This document shows, one piece after another, positions 6,151 to 13,783 of a stretch of 13,841 bases of DNA. Within the stretch, counting starts at the first letter, position 1; every line of letters begins with the position of its first letter. The stretch lies in assembly GCA_021157815.1 (NCBI GenBank), contig JAGGVT010000143.1, positions 1-13,841 on the forward strand. Reading direction: 5' to 3'. The DNA comes from a bacterium. Lineage in GTDB: Bacteria; JAJVIF01; JAGGVT01. The notes under the pieces were generated by a model that was not told where the DNA came from, made no database searches, and worked only from the letters and a program-made list of their open reading frames with translations. The position numbers and the translations under genes were made by a program.

Positions 6151-7881
6151 TTGCCATTATTGCCAATCATATGGAAACTAATATTGGTGGGTTCTGATAT
6201 AAACATACCGGATAAAAAAGAATCGAAACCGATTGCTCCATATTCACGGTCATTTCAGGATAAGGTTCGCGACCTGACCCTTAAAACGTTTCTCCTGATA
6301 ATAATCGCGATTGTAACCAAGTTTTTCGGTCTTATTCGACTCGGTGTAACATCAGCGACATTTGGCGCTAATGCTTACACGGACATGTTTTTTGGTATCT
6401 TTGGTTCGACAATCGTGTTTTTCGAGATACTGCCGGTGGTTTTCAATCAGGCACTGGTTCCGCGGTATGTGGATATATTAATCAAGGGAGATCGAAAGGC
6501 GTTCAATCGCGCGGTCAGCACATCAATCAATTACGTTCTAATCATATCGTTTTTCCTATTTGTTTTATGTTCATATTACGCCGCCCCAATCCGGGAGGTT
6601 TTCTTCCATTTCCCCGCCGATGTTGGCCATGACAAGATTACATACGCTAACTGGCTTTTCCGCCTTGCTTTCGTTATTCTGTTTTTGAATGTTTTCATCG
6701 GAAGTTTCACGGCGATACTCTACGCCAACGATCAGGTTATTTCGCCATCAGTCCTTAATTTCATAAACGGAATCAATGTGCTAATCTGCATCCTCCTTTT
6801 CCACAGCCAACTGGGAATTTTCTCAATGGTTCTCGGATATGCGACCGGTGGAGTTTGCCAGATTTTATATCTTGCTTATTTTGTATATCGTACGGGATTC
6901 AGATGGAATCCGTTTGAATTATTTTCACCGGGGATGTTCAGCGGCTATGTCCGCCCCATTGCGCCGGCGTATGTCGCGATGGTTGTCGCGCAGATGAACA
7001 TTGTAATCGACCGCAGTTTCACAAGCCGCCTGGGGCAGGATGGCATGGTTTCATGCCTTCAATATGCCGGACAGATGATTCTAATTATCCTGATTTTCTC
7101 GACCGCCTTTTCAAACGCGATTCTGCCAAAGTTAAGTTCCCTGAAATCAATGAATCACATCGACGAATATAAAACACTTCTTGTCAGGGGAATACTGGTT
7201 GTTTTATTTTTAATACTGCCAATCGCAATCGCTGCTATGCTCACCGCTAGGCCAATCGCGACTCTGATTCTGTTTCATGGTAAATTCGCGCAGGTTCCTG
7301 AAAATCTATACACAACCTTCTACATATTCAGGATTCAAATTATCTGGTCGCTGTTTTTCCTGATAAACACTCAATTTTTCAATGTGTTCTACACACACAA
7401 GGATTTCAACATGCCATTGGCAATTTCAAGCGCCAACGTTTTTGCGAATGTGGTTTTCAATATTCTGTTTACCGGACTGACATTCGGGCTGGCGCTTCCG
7501 TATCTATACAAGTGGGGAGTAATAGGAATTATGGCGTCAACCGCAGTGGGAATCGTCATCAGCGTAATTCTTTCGATTTTCCTTCTTCGCAGTAAAATCG
7601 GCAATGTGATTGACCTGTTTGTAATCAAACATATAACCAAGCTGGGAATAGCATCATTTTTCGCCCTGGGTGTCGGCTACCTGCTGAATCGATATGTCTT
7701 TTTCTCACAGTACAAAGGCGCGATTTCAGTTGGCGTGGCTTTTTCAACGCTGCAGGTCATTTCAGTGGGGATAGTAACATGCATCGCCTTTGTAGTTGCA
7801 TCGTATTTTGTGAATCGAGATACGCTGGGTTTTGTTGTTTCAATGGTACGTGAATTCATCTCCAGAAAAAAGACCACATGA
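6151..7881 (+). CDS. MviN/MurJ-family flippase (polysaccharide or lipid II)
   Basis: This 576-residue inner-membrane protein has about 13-14 hydrophobic segments, as in the MviN/MurJ branch of the MOP flippases. It shows the family pattern near residue 290 (DRSFTSRLGQDGMVSCLQYA, then a hydrophobic helix and LPKLSS), which corresponds to the MurJ motif where the protein alternates its gate. MurJ moves lipid II across the inner membrane; Wzx-type relatives move undecaprenyl-linked polysaccharide repeats. The neighbouring ligase/polymerase, O-acetyltransferase and glycosyltransferase make a polysaccharide role more likely here. The start is uncertain: the longest frame begins with TTG at 6151 without a clear ribosome site, and TTG (6184) or GTG (6187) are alternatives with a GGA a few bases upstream. 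No in-frame ATG lies near the N-terminus. A gap of about 310 bases with repeats separates it from the next gene. Confidence 0.8.
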   Translation: MPLLPIIWKLILVGSDINIPDKKESKPIAPYSRSFQDKVRDLTLKTFLLIIIAIVTKFFGLIRLGVTSATFGANAYTDMFFGIFGSTIVFFEILPVVFNQALVPRYVDILIKGDRKAFNRAVSTSINYVLIISFFLFVLCSYYAAPIREVFFHFPADVGHDKITYANWLFRLAFVILFLNVFIGSFTAILYANDQVISPSVLNFINGINVLICILLFHSQLGIFSMVLGYATGGVCQILYLAYFVYRTGFRWNPFELFSPGMFSGYVRPIAPAYVAMVVAQMNIVIDRSFTSRLGQDGMVSCLQYAGQMILIILIFSTAFSNAILPKLSSLKSMNHIDEYKTLLVRGILVVLFLILPIAIAAMLTARPIATLILFHGKFAQVPENLYTTFYIFRIQIIWSLFFLINTQFFNVFYTHKDFNMPLAISSANVFANVVFNILFTGLTFGLALPYLYKWGVIGIMASTAVGIVISVILSIFLLRSKIGNVIDLFVIKHITKLGIASFFALGVGYLLNRYVFFSQYKGAISVGVAFSTLQVISVGIVTCIAFVVASYFVNRDTLGFVVSMVREFISRKKTT

Positions 7882-7977
7882 TTTTTAGATTGAATTATGT
7901 TAAGGATAAACCAAAGGGTGGTCTATGGATTTTATTTTATCGTGATAAGATATATTTATACGGATTGAATCTGATTT

Positions 7978-7997
7978 AATCACAAAGCGTGATTTTT
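7978..7997 (+). terminator. Weak intrinsic terminator-like hairpin
   Basis: AATCAC (7978-7983) pairs with GTGATT (7989-7994) around a 5-base loop and runs into a short T stretch (five T in a row including the stem end). The stem is only six pairs and AT-containing. It lies about 100 bases after the flippase gene. The rest of the 7882-8189 gap holds the two REP-like hairpins described separately. Confidence 0.3.
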
Positions 7998-8050
7998 GAC
8001 GATGTTAAATAATGATGTGATATTTATTAGGAAAACGCGACAGACTGGGG

Positions 8051-8092
8051 GATAAGTTATGCATCACCCCGGTGAAGGGACACCGGGTTACA
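8051..8092. repeat. REP-like hairpin repeat, copy 1
   Basis: A 42-base unit, repeated almost exactly at 8113-8154 (one difference, T8060 versus C8122). Its 3' part folds as CCCGGTG-AAGGGA-CACCGGG. The 26-base hairpin core recurs near 11555. Confidence 0.8.
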
Positions 8093-8112
8093 AATTAACC
8101 GATGTAAACGAG

Positions 8113-8154
8113 GATAAGTTACGCATCACCCCGGTGAAGGGACACCGGGTTACA
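8113..8154. repeat. REP-like hairpin repeat, copy 2
   Basis: Second copy of the 42-base unit, 62 bases after the first and in the same orientation. It has the same seven-pair stem and AAGGGA loop. It lies just upstream of the acetyltransferase gene, between two genes read in the same direction, where it could slow RNA decay or pause transcription. Confidence 0.8.
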
Positions 8155-8189
8155 GGCTAATTATGCGTAATCATTTGGGATAAGCTCTT

Positions 8190-8786
8190 ATGGCAAGACA
8201 GGTATTTCAGGAAAATCCACTAATCGCCTTGAGATATGACATCAAGCGTGTTCGCGACTTTGTCAAATCTCGCAATTTCCTGCTTCGCCTGATATATCCA
8301 TATACATGCAGCGGGATACAAATGCTTATTCTTCACAGGCTGACTCGCTGGAACATGTACACAAGAATTCCCATTTTTTACCAGCTATTCAATATAATAC
8401 TAAGAGTAACATCATCCGTCTTCCAGATAACATGGGGAATTATGATATCAAACGGATGTGACATAGGCAGGGGTTTTTACATAGACCATCACGGCGGAAT
8501 TTGGGTCGGGGCTGAGAAAATGGGACGCAACTGCAACATTTCCCACCACGTGACAATAGGCAGAACTGAAACGTCAACCGGATATCCATCAATTGGAAAT
8601 AATGTCTATTTCGGCACCGGATGCATTGTGATTGGCGAAATCAACATTGGGGATAATGTCAAGATTGGGCCATACGCTGTTGTGCGCAAGGATGTTCCTC
8701 CAAACACTGTAGTCATGGCTATGCCGCCCCGAAGTGTATTAATCAGGCAAAAGGAGAATGAATCTGAAACGGGGGCGGTTGATTGA
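8190..8786 (+). CDS. Serine-acetyltransferase-like hexapeptide O-acetyltransferase
   Basis: It has 198 residues. The C-terminal half is a left-handed beta-helix of hexapeptide repeats (IGRGF, VGAEK, IGNNV, IGDNVKIGPYAVV) like CysE. D99-H100 match the Asp-His catalytic pair of serine acetyltransferases, within FYIDHHGGIWVG. The last block reads MAMPPRSVL where CysE has AGVPARIVG. The hydrophobic stretches at about 36-48 and 60-88 are unlike the soluble N-terminus of CysE and suggest membrane association. Together with its place in a polysaccharide cluster, this points to O-acetylation of a sugar intermediate rather than cysteine synthesis, though a CysE role cannot be excluded. The ATG at 8190 has GGGATAAG upstream. 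The stop overlaps the next start by four bases (TTGA). Confidence 0.8.
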   Translation: MARQVFQENPLIALRYDIKRVRDFVKSRNFLLRLIYPYTCSGIQMLILHRLTRWNMYTRIPIFYQLFNIILRVTSSVFQITWGIMISNGCDIGRGFYIDHHGGIWVGAEKMGRNCNISHHVTIGRTETSTGYPSIGNNVYFGTGCIVIGEINIGDNVKIGPYAVVRKDVPPNTVVMAMPPRSVLIRQKENESETGAVD

Positions 8787-10228
8787 GGAACTTCCTGACA
8801 TTTAACTCCCGGAAATCCGCGGCAATCAGAAGGCAACAGCCTCCCAAATCTCTTTTGCAGCATAAAACCTGGGCAATTGTGATTTTCTTTTTTCTCTGCC
8901 TTTTTTTCGGATTACTCTGCGGAGTAAACGCCTGGGCCGCTATCGGGCTAATCGTGATACCAATAATTGTGTTGTTTTTCTACAATCCGTTGTATGCCTT
9001 CTACCTTTTTGTCGCCAGCCTTCCGTTGTACGTTATCCCTCTTCATGGAGTTGAGGGCGTAAACGCGTCAATTCCCCGCCTTCTCGGAATCCTGCTGGTT
9101 ATTGTGTGGGGTCCTTATGTATTTTTCACAAGAAAATTCAAATTGATTAAATGGGATCCTTTTCTTGTGATGATAATTATATTCTTTGGCTGGATGTTTA
9201 TCAGCGCCTCGTGGTCGCATCTTCCGCCGAAAGGATGGATTATGCTGCGAGCGATTGCGCAGCTGATCTTTTCCGTTTTTATCGCCTTGACACTTGTTGA
9301 TAACCGGAACAAACTCAGCATAATGGTCAGTATTATTCTTGTTACCTGCATGTTCGCGGGTTTCAGGAGTTTCAGCCTTTCTCTTTATCTTGAGGAGCGA
9401 GCGGTAGGCATTGAGGGATTTGACCAGAACGAATTCGCATCCATGCTGCTGACCCCCATGATGATTGCGTTGGCGCTGTATGGATACCATTATGTCAAAT
9501 CCAAATTCTGGGCATTAGCTCATTTGATTGTGGCGTTCGGATGTTTCCTGGGCGCGCTTGCGACTGTCAGCCGGGGATTCGTTCTGAGCGTTATCGCGGC
9601 ATGCATTGCCCTGATTGCAATTACTCCTGACAGGAAAAAACTTGCAGTTCTTCTGATTATCGCATTTCTGATTACTTCCCCTTATTACATGAAAAAATAT
9701 TCAGACCGCATGGGAAACGAGCAGTTTGAGATTACCTCCTCTGCGGATGTTCCCAGAGGACGGTTGGGAATCTGGCTAATTGGATGGGAGGTTTTCAAAA
9801 ACTACCCGATTGCGGGTGTCGGGATTGGTGGTTTTCCTCAAGCTTTCGATGATGAATTAAAGAAAGACCCCACCAGGATTCATTTCTGGGAATACGGCAG
9901 AGTCGCGCATAACGATTACCTGCTTATTGTCTGTGAACTTGGTATAATCGGATTGTTATTATGGTTCGGAGTTGTCTATCAGGTTTTCAAAAAGGGGTTC
10001 AGAACCCTGGTGATTCTCGAACGAACCGAGGATAAATATTTCGCTGCGGTACAACGCGGCATTATTGCGGGATTTGTCGGACTGCTTACCGCATCATTTT
10101 TCCTTGGCGTTTATCACACCAAATTTATGTGGCTTGAATTGATGTTGTTCGCTCTTCTTGCTAATGTTTCAAGGCTTAACAAGGAAAAATCATCTGACAA
10201 GGAATTAAAATCGCTTCCTGATCCATAA
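8783..10228 (+). CDS. O-antigen ligase/polymerase family membrane protein (Wzy_C)
   Basis: It has 481 residues, with about a dozen membrane spans and a large periplasmic loop at about 300-377. Family hallmarks of the O-antigen ligase/Wzy_C domain are visible: TVSRGF (261-266), PRGRLGIW (324-331), NYPIAGVGIGGF (340-351), then H376-N377 and E385-x-G in HNDYLLIVCELGIIG. Such proteins join polysaccharide to lipid A-core (WaaL), polymerise repeat units (Wzy) or transfer glycans to proteins; sequence alone does not separate these. The start is TTG at 8783, overlapping the acetyltransferase stop and preceded by GGGGGCGG (8771-8778). The next gene begins two bases after its stop, so it is in the middle of an operon. 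Confidence 0.88.
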   Translation: MRNFLTFNSRKSAAIRRQQPPKSLLQHKTWAIVIFFFLCLFFGLLCGVNAWAAIGLIVIPIIVLFFYNPLYAFYLFVASLPLYVIPLHGVEGVNASIPRLLGILLVIVWGPYVFFTRKFKLIKWDPFLVMIIIFFGWMFISASWSHLPPKGWIMLRAIAQLIFSVFIALTLVDNRNKLSIMVSIILVTCMFAGFRSFSLSLYLEERAVGIEGFDQNEFASMLLTPMMIALALYGYHYVKSKFWALAHLIVAFGCFLGALATVSRGFVLSVIAACIALIAITPDRKKLAVLLIIAFLITSPYYMKKYSDRMGNEQFEITSSADVPRGRLGIWLIGWEVFKNYPIAGVGIGGFPQAFDDELKKDPTRIHFWEYGRVAHNDYLLIVCELGIIGLLLWFGVVYQVFKKGFRTLVILERTEDKYFAAVQRGIIAGFVGLLTASFFLGVYHTKFMWLELMLFALLANVSRLNKEKSSDKELKSLPDP

Positions 10229-10230
10229 TC

Positions 10231-11373
10231 GTGCCAGACGCATCCGGGAAAATACGAGTTCTTGAACTAATCCACACGCTTGAGACAGGCGGTGCGCAGA
10301 AGGTTATTGTCAATCTCATATGCGGCATCGATAAAGAGCGTTTTGACATTACAACCGCGTGCATGCAGAAAAAAGGCCCTGTCTTTGACGAGATAAAAAC
10401 ACTTGGCACGAAAGTATTCCATGTGCCTAAAAAGTCCAGATGTGATATTCAGATTATCTCCCGATTGCAAAAATTCATTGAGGATGGCAAATTCGACATT
10501 GTCCATACCCACAATTTCTCAGCCGGATTATGGGGACGGCTTGCCGCTTCAAGAATCAAAAAGAACCGTCCCGCGCTTGTTCATACAGAGCATGGGCGCC
10601 GTGGAAACATAGCAGGATGGCGTAAATATATCAGCCGTCACCTCGCAAAAAAAACCGATTTAATAATCGCGGTTTCGGATGAAACCCGCAAATACCTTAT
10701 TCAGAAAGTTGATTTGCCTCCTGAAAAAATCATTGTTTTGAAAAACGGAATTGATATCAATCATCTTATAACTAAAAAAGATGATGAGGTGTCCGCGATT
10801 AATTCAATTCTTGAATCCGATCCCGATGCCAGATTCATTGTAAATGTGTCAGCGCTTTCCGAAGTGAAAGATCACGCAACTCTGCTGAGAGCATTTAAAA
10901 TACTCAAAAAGAGAGTTCATAACGCACATCTTCTTCTTGTTGGTGACGGGCATTTAAGATTAAATCTGCAAAAACTTGCTATTTCGCTTGAGATCAACAA
11001 CGATGTGCATTTCCTGGGAGAGCGCCATGATATAGCCGCGATACTCAACAAGTGCGACATATTTGTGCTTTCATCGCGGAATGAGGGCCATCCAATTTCA
11101 CTTTTGGAAGCGATGGGTATGGGCGTCGTTCCTGTAGCCACCGATGTTGGAGGAATTCCGGAATTGATTGAAAATACGGTAAACGGCCTTACAGTGCCTC
11201 CCGGGGAGCCATCGCTGCTGGCGGATGCAATCAGGATCGCACTGGAAAATCAGAGTTTGTACCATGAATGGTCTGCAAAATCGCAGGAGATTGTTTTTTC
11301 AGAATATACCGCTGAAATCATGGCAAAGAAACATGAGGATGTATATTCCAAATTAATTTCTCATAGATGTTGA
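10231..11373 (+). CDS. Family 4 (GT-B) glycosyltransferase
   Basis: A cytoplasmic or membrane-associated retaining glycosyltransferase of 380 residues. The N-terminal domain starts with IRVLELIHTLETGGAQK (TGGAQ 19-23, the acceptor-side glycine loop) and has FDIVHTHNF (88-96). The linker reads KIIVLKNGID (166-175). The C-terminal Rossmann domain has NVSALSEVKDH and LLLVGDG (235-241), then E285 and E293 as the E-x7-E nucleotide-sugar motif, then TDVGGIPELI (304-313). It would add a sugar from a nucleotide donor to a lipid-linked glycan; the sugar cannot be told. The start is GTG at 10231, two bases after the ligase/polymerase stop, with no strong ribosome site, so coupled translation is likely. 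It is the last gene of the cluster in this window. Confidence 0.9.
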   Translation: MPDASGKIRVLELIHTLETGGAQKVIVNLICGIDKERFDITTACMQKKGPVFDEIKTLGTKVFHVPKKSRCDIQIISRLQKFIEDGKFDIVHTHNFSAGLWGRLAASRIKKNRPALVHTEHGRRGNIAGWRKYISRHLAKKTDLIIAVSDETRKYLIQKVDLPPEKIIVLKNGIDINHLITKKDDEVSAINSILESDPDARFIVNVSALSEVKDHATLLRAFKILKKRVHNAHLLLVGDGHLRLNLQKLAISLEINNDVHFLGERHDIAAILNKCDIFVLSSRNEGHPISLLEAMGMGVVPVATDVGGIPELIENTVNGLTVPPGEPSLLADAIRIALENQSLYHEWSAKSQEIVFSEYTAEIMAKKHEDVYSKLISHRC

Positions 11374-11381
11374 AAAACTGC

Positions 11382-11410
11382 TTGACAATATATTAAATCT
11401 GTGGTAATTT
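11382..11410 (+). promoter_or_regulatory. Orphan promoter downstream of the glycosyltransferase
   Basis: A perfect TTGACA (11382-11387), a 17-base spacer and TAATTT (11405-11410) with an upstream TG (11402-11403) that makes it an extended -10. Transcription would start near 11417. No coding gene follows on the + strand; the transcript would run straight into the hairpin at 11436-11469. Confidence 0.5.
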
Positions 11411-11435
11411 ATGTTCTCGTGAATTAGCCCCTCAC

Positions 11436-11475
11436 AGCCCAAGAGTTCAATGTCTTGAGATCTTGGGCTTATTTA
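11436..11475 (+). terminator. Strong hairpin with weak T tail
   Basis: AGCCCAAGA (11436-11444) pairs perfectly with TCTTGGGCT (11461-11469). Inside, TCAA and TTGA extend the stem around a TGTC loop, giving about 13-14 pairs. The tail TATTTAA is only partly T-rich, so termination may be incomplete. It may end the polysaccharide operon, a short RNA from the promoter just upstream, or both. Confidence 0.5.
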
Positions 11476-11553
11476 ATGAATAAATTCCAATCATCGATAA
11501 ATTGTTACCTTGATAACCAGCATTCATGGCTGTTTGGGTCAATTCAGGCAAAA

Positions 11554-11580
11554 ACCCCGGTGAAGGGACACCGGGTTACA
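11554..11580. repeat. REP-like hairpin repeat, copy 3
   Basis: The CCCGGTG-AAGGGA-CACCGGG hairpin followed by TTACA, identical over 26 bases to the cores at 8067-8092 and 8129-8154 and in the same orientation. The 5' GATAAGTTAYGCATC part of the longer unit is absent. Confidence 0.75.
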
Positions 11581-11605
11581 TCTTTTAAAGATTAAATGTT
11601 TTTCC

Positions 11606-11784
11606 CCTGGGAGCGCTGGTCTCTGACCGGCACCTGGACAAAGTTAATAGAAATCAACAGAGTATATCTAACAGATAAAATACTAAAAGAAAAGAATTGA
11701 ATTTATCAACCATGTTTGTAAGATTCCCGTTTTTACATTTTAGTTAGTCTGTTCAGGTGCCGGTCAGAGACCAGCGCTCCCAGG
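11606..11784. mobile_element. Inverted-repeat element with 31-bp perfect arms
   Basis: The arms 11606-11636 and 11754-11784 are perfect inverted copies over 31 bases; similarity fades over a few more bases inward. Each arm also folds on itself: GCTGGTC-TCT-GACCGGC. The 117 bases between are AT-rich with no gene. It is too small to encode a transposase and looks like a miniature element or paired dispersed repeats. With the promoter, hairpin and REP copy it accounts for most of the 549-base gap 11374-11922; I see nothing definite in 11785-11922. Confidence 0.65.
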
Positions 11785-11922
11785 TTCGGCTTTTTACCAC
11801 TACTACAAATCACCAGGATTTGAGCATTTTCCAAAATACTTCCTGCAATTTCAGCTGGAAAATATTGCTTTGCGATTCCCTTAAGCAATGGTTATCTGAA
11901 CTTTTTCAGGAGCGACTAATTT

Positions 11923-13614
11923 TTAACGCACAGGCTGCCAGGTATCGGGGACTTCATAAAGAAGAAAGCCGTCTTCCTTTTCTGAAGACACGCTGTATGG
12001 ATCAGAAAGTTTGATTTTAAAATATGTTCCCGTTGGAGTAAGAATATCTCCACACTGAATTGCCTGATCCTTGTCTATCACCATGATATCAGGATGCGGC
12101 AGTGGGAAATTGTTCGAGGAGAAGAAATAGGCGTCAACGCCCATTTCCCTCGCGGTTGCCGATAGATAGATGCCGGAATATTTCCCTCTTAAAAAATCCG
12201 TTGTTTCCAGTTTCGCTTTTTCAAGTTCATCCTTTTGGGTTGTTCTGTATCGTGTTTCATGCAGCGCATGGAGACATTCACGATTGCAATAGTACCTGAA
12301 TGTTGATGCAAGATATCGTTCGTTGCTCGCAAAGATGACAAGGTCATCTGAAGAAATTGATTCATCAATCAATGCTGAGTTACGGATATATGGATTGTTG
12401 CTCATACGCGATTCCGGGATTATTCCATCGATGGCATTATAAAAAAAAGTAAACATCACAAAGACAAACAGGAACGGCTTGATGTTTTTCTTGTCGCGCA
12501 TCGTTGATGAATTTATCAGACCGGCGGCAAAGATAATCAACGGGGCAAGATAGAATATCCTGTAGAAATAATTCTCGGGAGCGAAGAACCAGAAAAAAAC
12601 GAAAAATGGAATCATCCACCATAACACTTTGCGATAGAGAGCTTTTTCATCCGGATTCGCTCTGAAGTTGATAAAGTGAATCCTTTCGATTATCAGCATC
12701 AGAATCATCGCAAGCACAAAGCTGAACAGGTTTACCAGCGACGCTCCCTCCCCTGTTTCACTTCCCCTGTATAGAATTATCTGTGCCGGCAGAATGTGAA
12801 AGAAGGATTCAAACTGGCTTCGCGAAACCATCCCGACACAATAATAAATATCATGATAGAGAATTGGCCAGAAACTTTTGTTTGACCCGTACGCTGTAAC
12901 CCATTTTGCAAACAGCGCGACTGATGGTTTCCCCTCAGCAATCGCAAGAAAGAAAACAAGAAGATATGGAATCGCAACCGCTGTTATATAAACCGCGAGA
13001 AATTGATAGAGAGCTTTAAAATTCGGCTTTTTATTTGCTGATTTTGCCAGCAGGGATGCTCCAATCGGGATGAGCAGGAATATTCCCAGCTGATGCAGCA
13101 TTGTGGCGAAAGCGGTTATCAAAGCTGTCGTGATTATGTGTGATGTCTTTGTGAATTCCCTGTCGGTAAGATATCGCGACAAGAGTATGGTTAGAACAAG
13201 GTTGAAACTGATGTAGATATTCGCATCGGTTGCGTGATGCCAGAATCCGAATGATGCCCCCATGAAAAACGTTCCGAGAAACGCTGCTAATGGCCGCTTA
13301 TATAGCGCGAGAAGAAGATTGTAGAAATACACAAGTGTTATTGCGGCAAGAATCGAGTTTACAATTTGATAGAATTGAAGCCCTCGCAGATTATCAAATA
13401 TGGAATGGGCAAAAGAATAGAGGACTTGAGTGATTGTCAGAAACAGCAGGTGATGCGGATGGAACGTGTCATAAAGCGGCATGTTTTCCACATGATACGC
13501 AAAATACAAGCCATCGATATAAGGCAGATTTGTCGGATAAAGAAGGTAAACTGCCAGGAAGAAGGTAAAAAGTACCCACGGATATGATTTCTCTCTGAAC
13601 CGCAGTTTGCGCAT
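11923..13614 (-). CDS. Polytopic membrane protein, GT-C glycosyltransferase-like
   Basis: It has 563 residues. About ten to twelve hydrophobic segments fill residues 11-420 and a soluble domain fills about 425-563. Right after the first membrane span comes PYIDGLYFAYHVE with D34, then YDTFHPHHLLF (D49, H52, H54, H55). An acidic residue in the first outer loop is the hallmark of GT-C enzymes, which use polyprenyl-phosphate sugars outside the inner membrane. I therefore infer a GT-C-like sugar transferase, perhaps modifying a surface glycan or protein, but no specific family is recognised. It faces the polysaccharide cluster from the opposite strand. The ATG at 13614 is the first start in frame (a stop lies five codons upstream) and has no ribosome site; a promoter sits six bases upstream, so the mRNA may be leaderless. 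Confidence 0.7.
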   Translation of the reverse strand: MRKLRFREKSYPWVLFTFFLAVYLLYPTNLPYIDGLYFAYHVENMPLYDTFHPHHLLFLTITQVLYSFAHSIFDNLRGLQFYQIVNSILAAITLVYFYNLLLALYKRPLAAFLGTFFMGASFGFWHHATDANIYISFNLVLTILLSRYLTDREFTKTSHIITTALITAFATMLHQLGIFLLIPIGASLLAKSANKKPNFKALYQFLAVYITAVAIPYLLVFFLAIAEGKPSVALFAKWVTAYGSNKSFWPILYHDIYYCVGMVSRSQFESFFHILPAQIILYRGSETGEGASLVNLFSFVLAMILMLIIERIHFINFRANPDEKALYRKVLWWMIPFFVFFWFFAPENYFYRIFYLAPLIIFAAGLINSSTMRDKKNIKPFLFVFVMFTFFYNAIDGIIPESRMSNNPYIRNSALIDESISSDDLVIFASNERYLASTFRYYCNRECLHALHETRYRTTQKDELEKAKLETTDFLRGKYSGIYLSATAREMGVDAYFFSSNNFPLPHPDIMVIDKDQAIQCGDILTPTGTYFKIKLSDPYSVSSEKEDGFLLYEVPDTWQPVR

Positions 13615-13620
13615 GGCATC

Positions 13621-13629
13621 ATTATATCA
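13621..13629 (-). promoter_or_regulatory. Extended -10 promoter, possible leaderless start
   Basis: On the minus strand the sequence reads TGATATAAT: a perfect TATAAT (13626-13621) with a TGn extension. The -35 region is poor, as is usual for extended -10 promoters. Only six bases separate it from the ATG at 13614, so transcription would begin at or next to the start codon. Confidence 0.5.
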
Positions 13630-13650
13630 ATACGAATGCGTTATTGGGCA

Positions 13651-13677
13651 AATAAAAAAGACCGCAAACGCGGTCTT
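13651..13677 (-). terminator. Intrinsic terminator after tRNA-Sec
   Basis: AAGACCGC (13658-13665) and GCGGTCTT (13670-13677) form an eight-pair stem with a 4-base loop. Read on the minus strand it is followed by a TTTTTTATT tract. It lies 11 bases past the tRNA-Sec 3' end and should end that transcript, insulating the GT-C-like gene downstream. Confidence 0.85.
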
Positions 13678-13688
13678 AGATTTATATA

Positions 13689-13783
13689 TGGCGGAGAGGA
13701 GAGGGAGTCGAACCCTCCAGAGACAGCCATGCCTCAACAAAGGATTTGAAGTCCTGGGGAGCCACCGGGCCCCATTCCCCTCC
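13689..13783 (-). tRNA. selC: tRNA-Sec (anticodon TCA, selenocysteine)
   Basis: The tRNA that inserts selenocysteine at UGA codons, 95 bases including an encoded CCA (13691-13689). The acceptor stem has eight pairs, GGAGGGGA with TCCTCTCC, and the T stem five (GAGGG-TTCGACT-CCCTC), the 8+5 arrangement of bacterial tRNA-Sec. The anticodon loop CTTCAAA gives anticodon TCA (13749-13747). The long variable arm folds as GAGGCA-TGGC-TGTCTC. The anticodon stem is weak: AGGA/TCCT gives four pairs, and the outermost position is a C-T mismatch where E. coli selC has a C-G pair. The discriminator is G. A TAAAAT box (13803-13798) upstream may be its -10. No selA, selB or selD is in the window. Confidence 0.93.

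Noticed and set aside
8051-8154. CRISPR array of two repeats
   Set aside because: Only two copies with a 20-base gap, a hairpin core that recurs alone near 11555, and no cas genes.
11757-12014. Small + strand open frame
   Set aside because: It starts inside the right arm of the inverted-repeat element and runs into the 3' end of the opposite-strand membrane protein gene; no protein-like composition or ribosome site.
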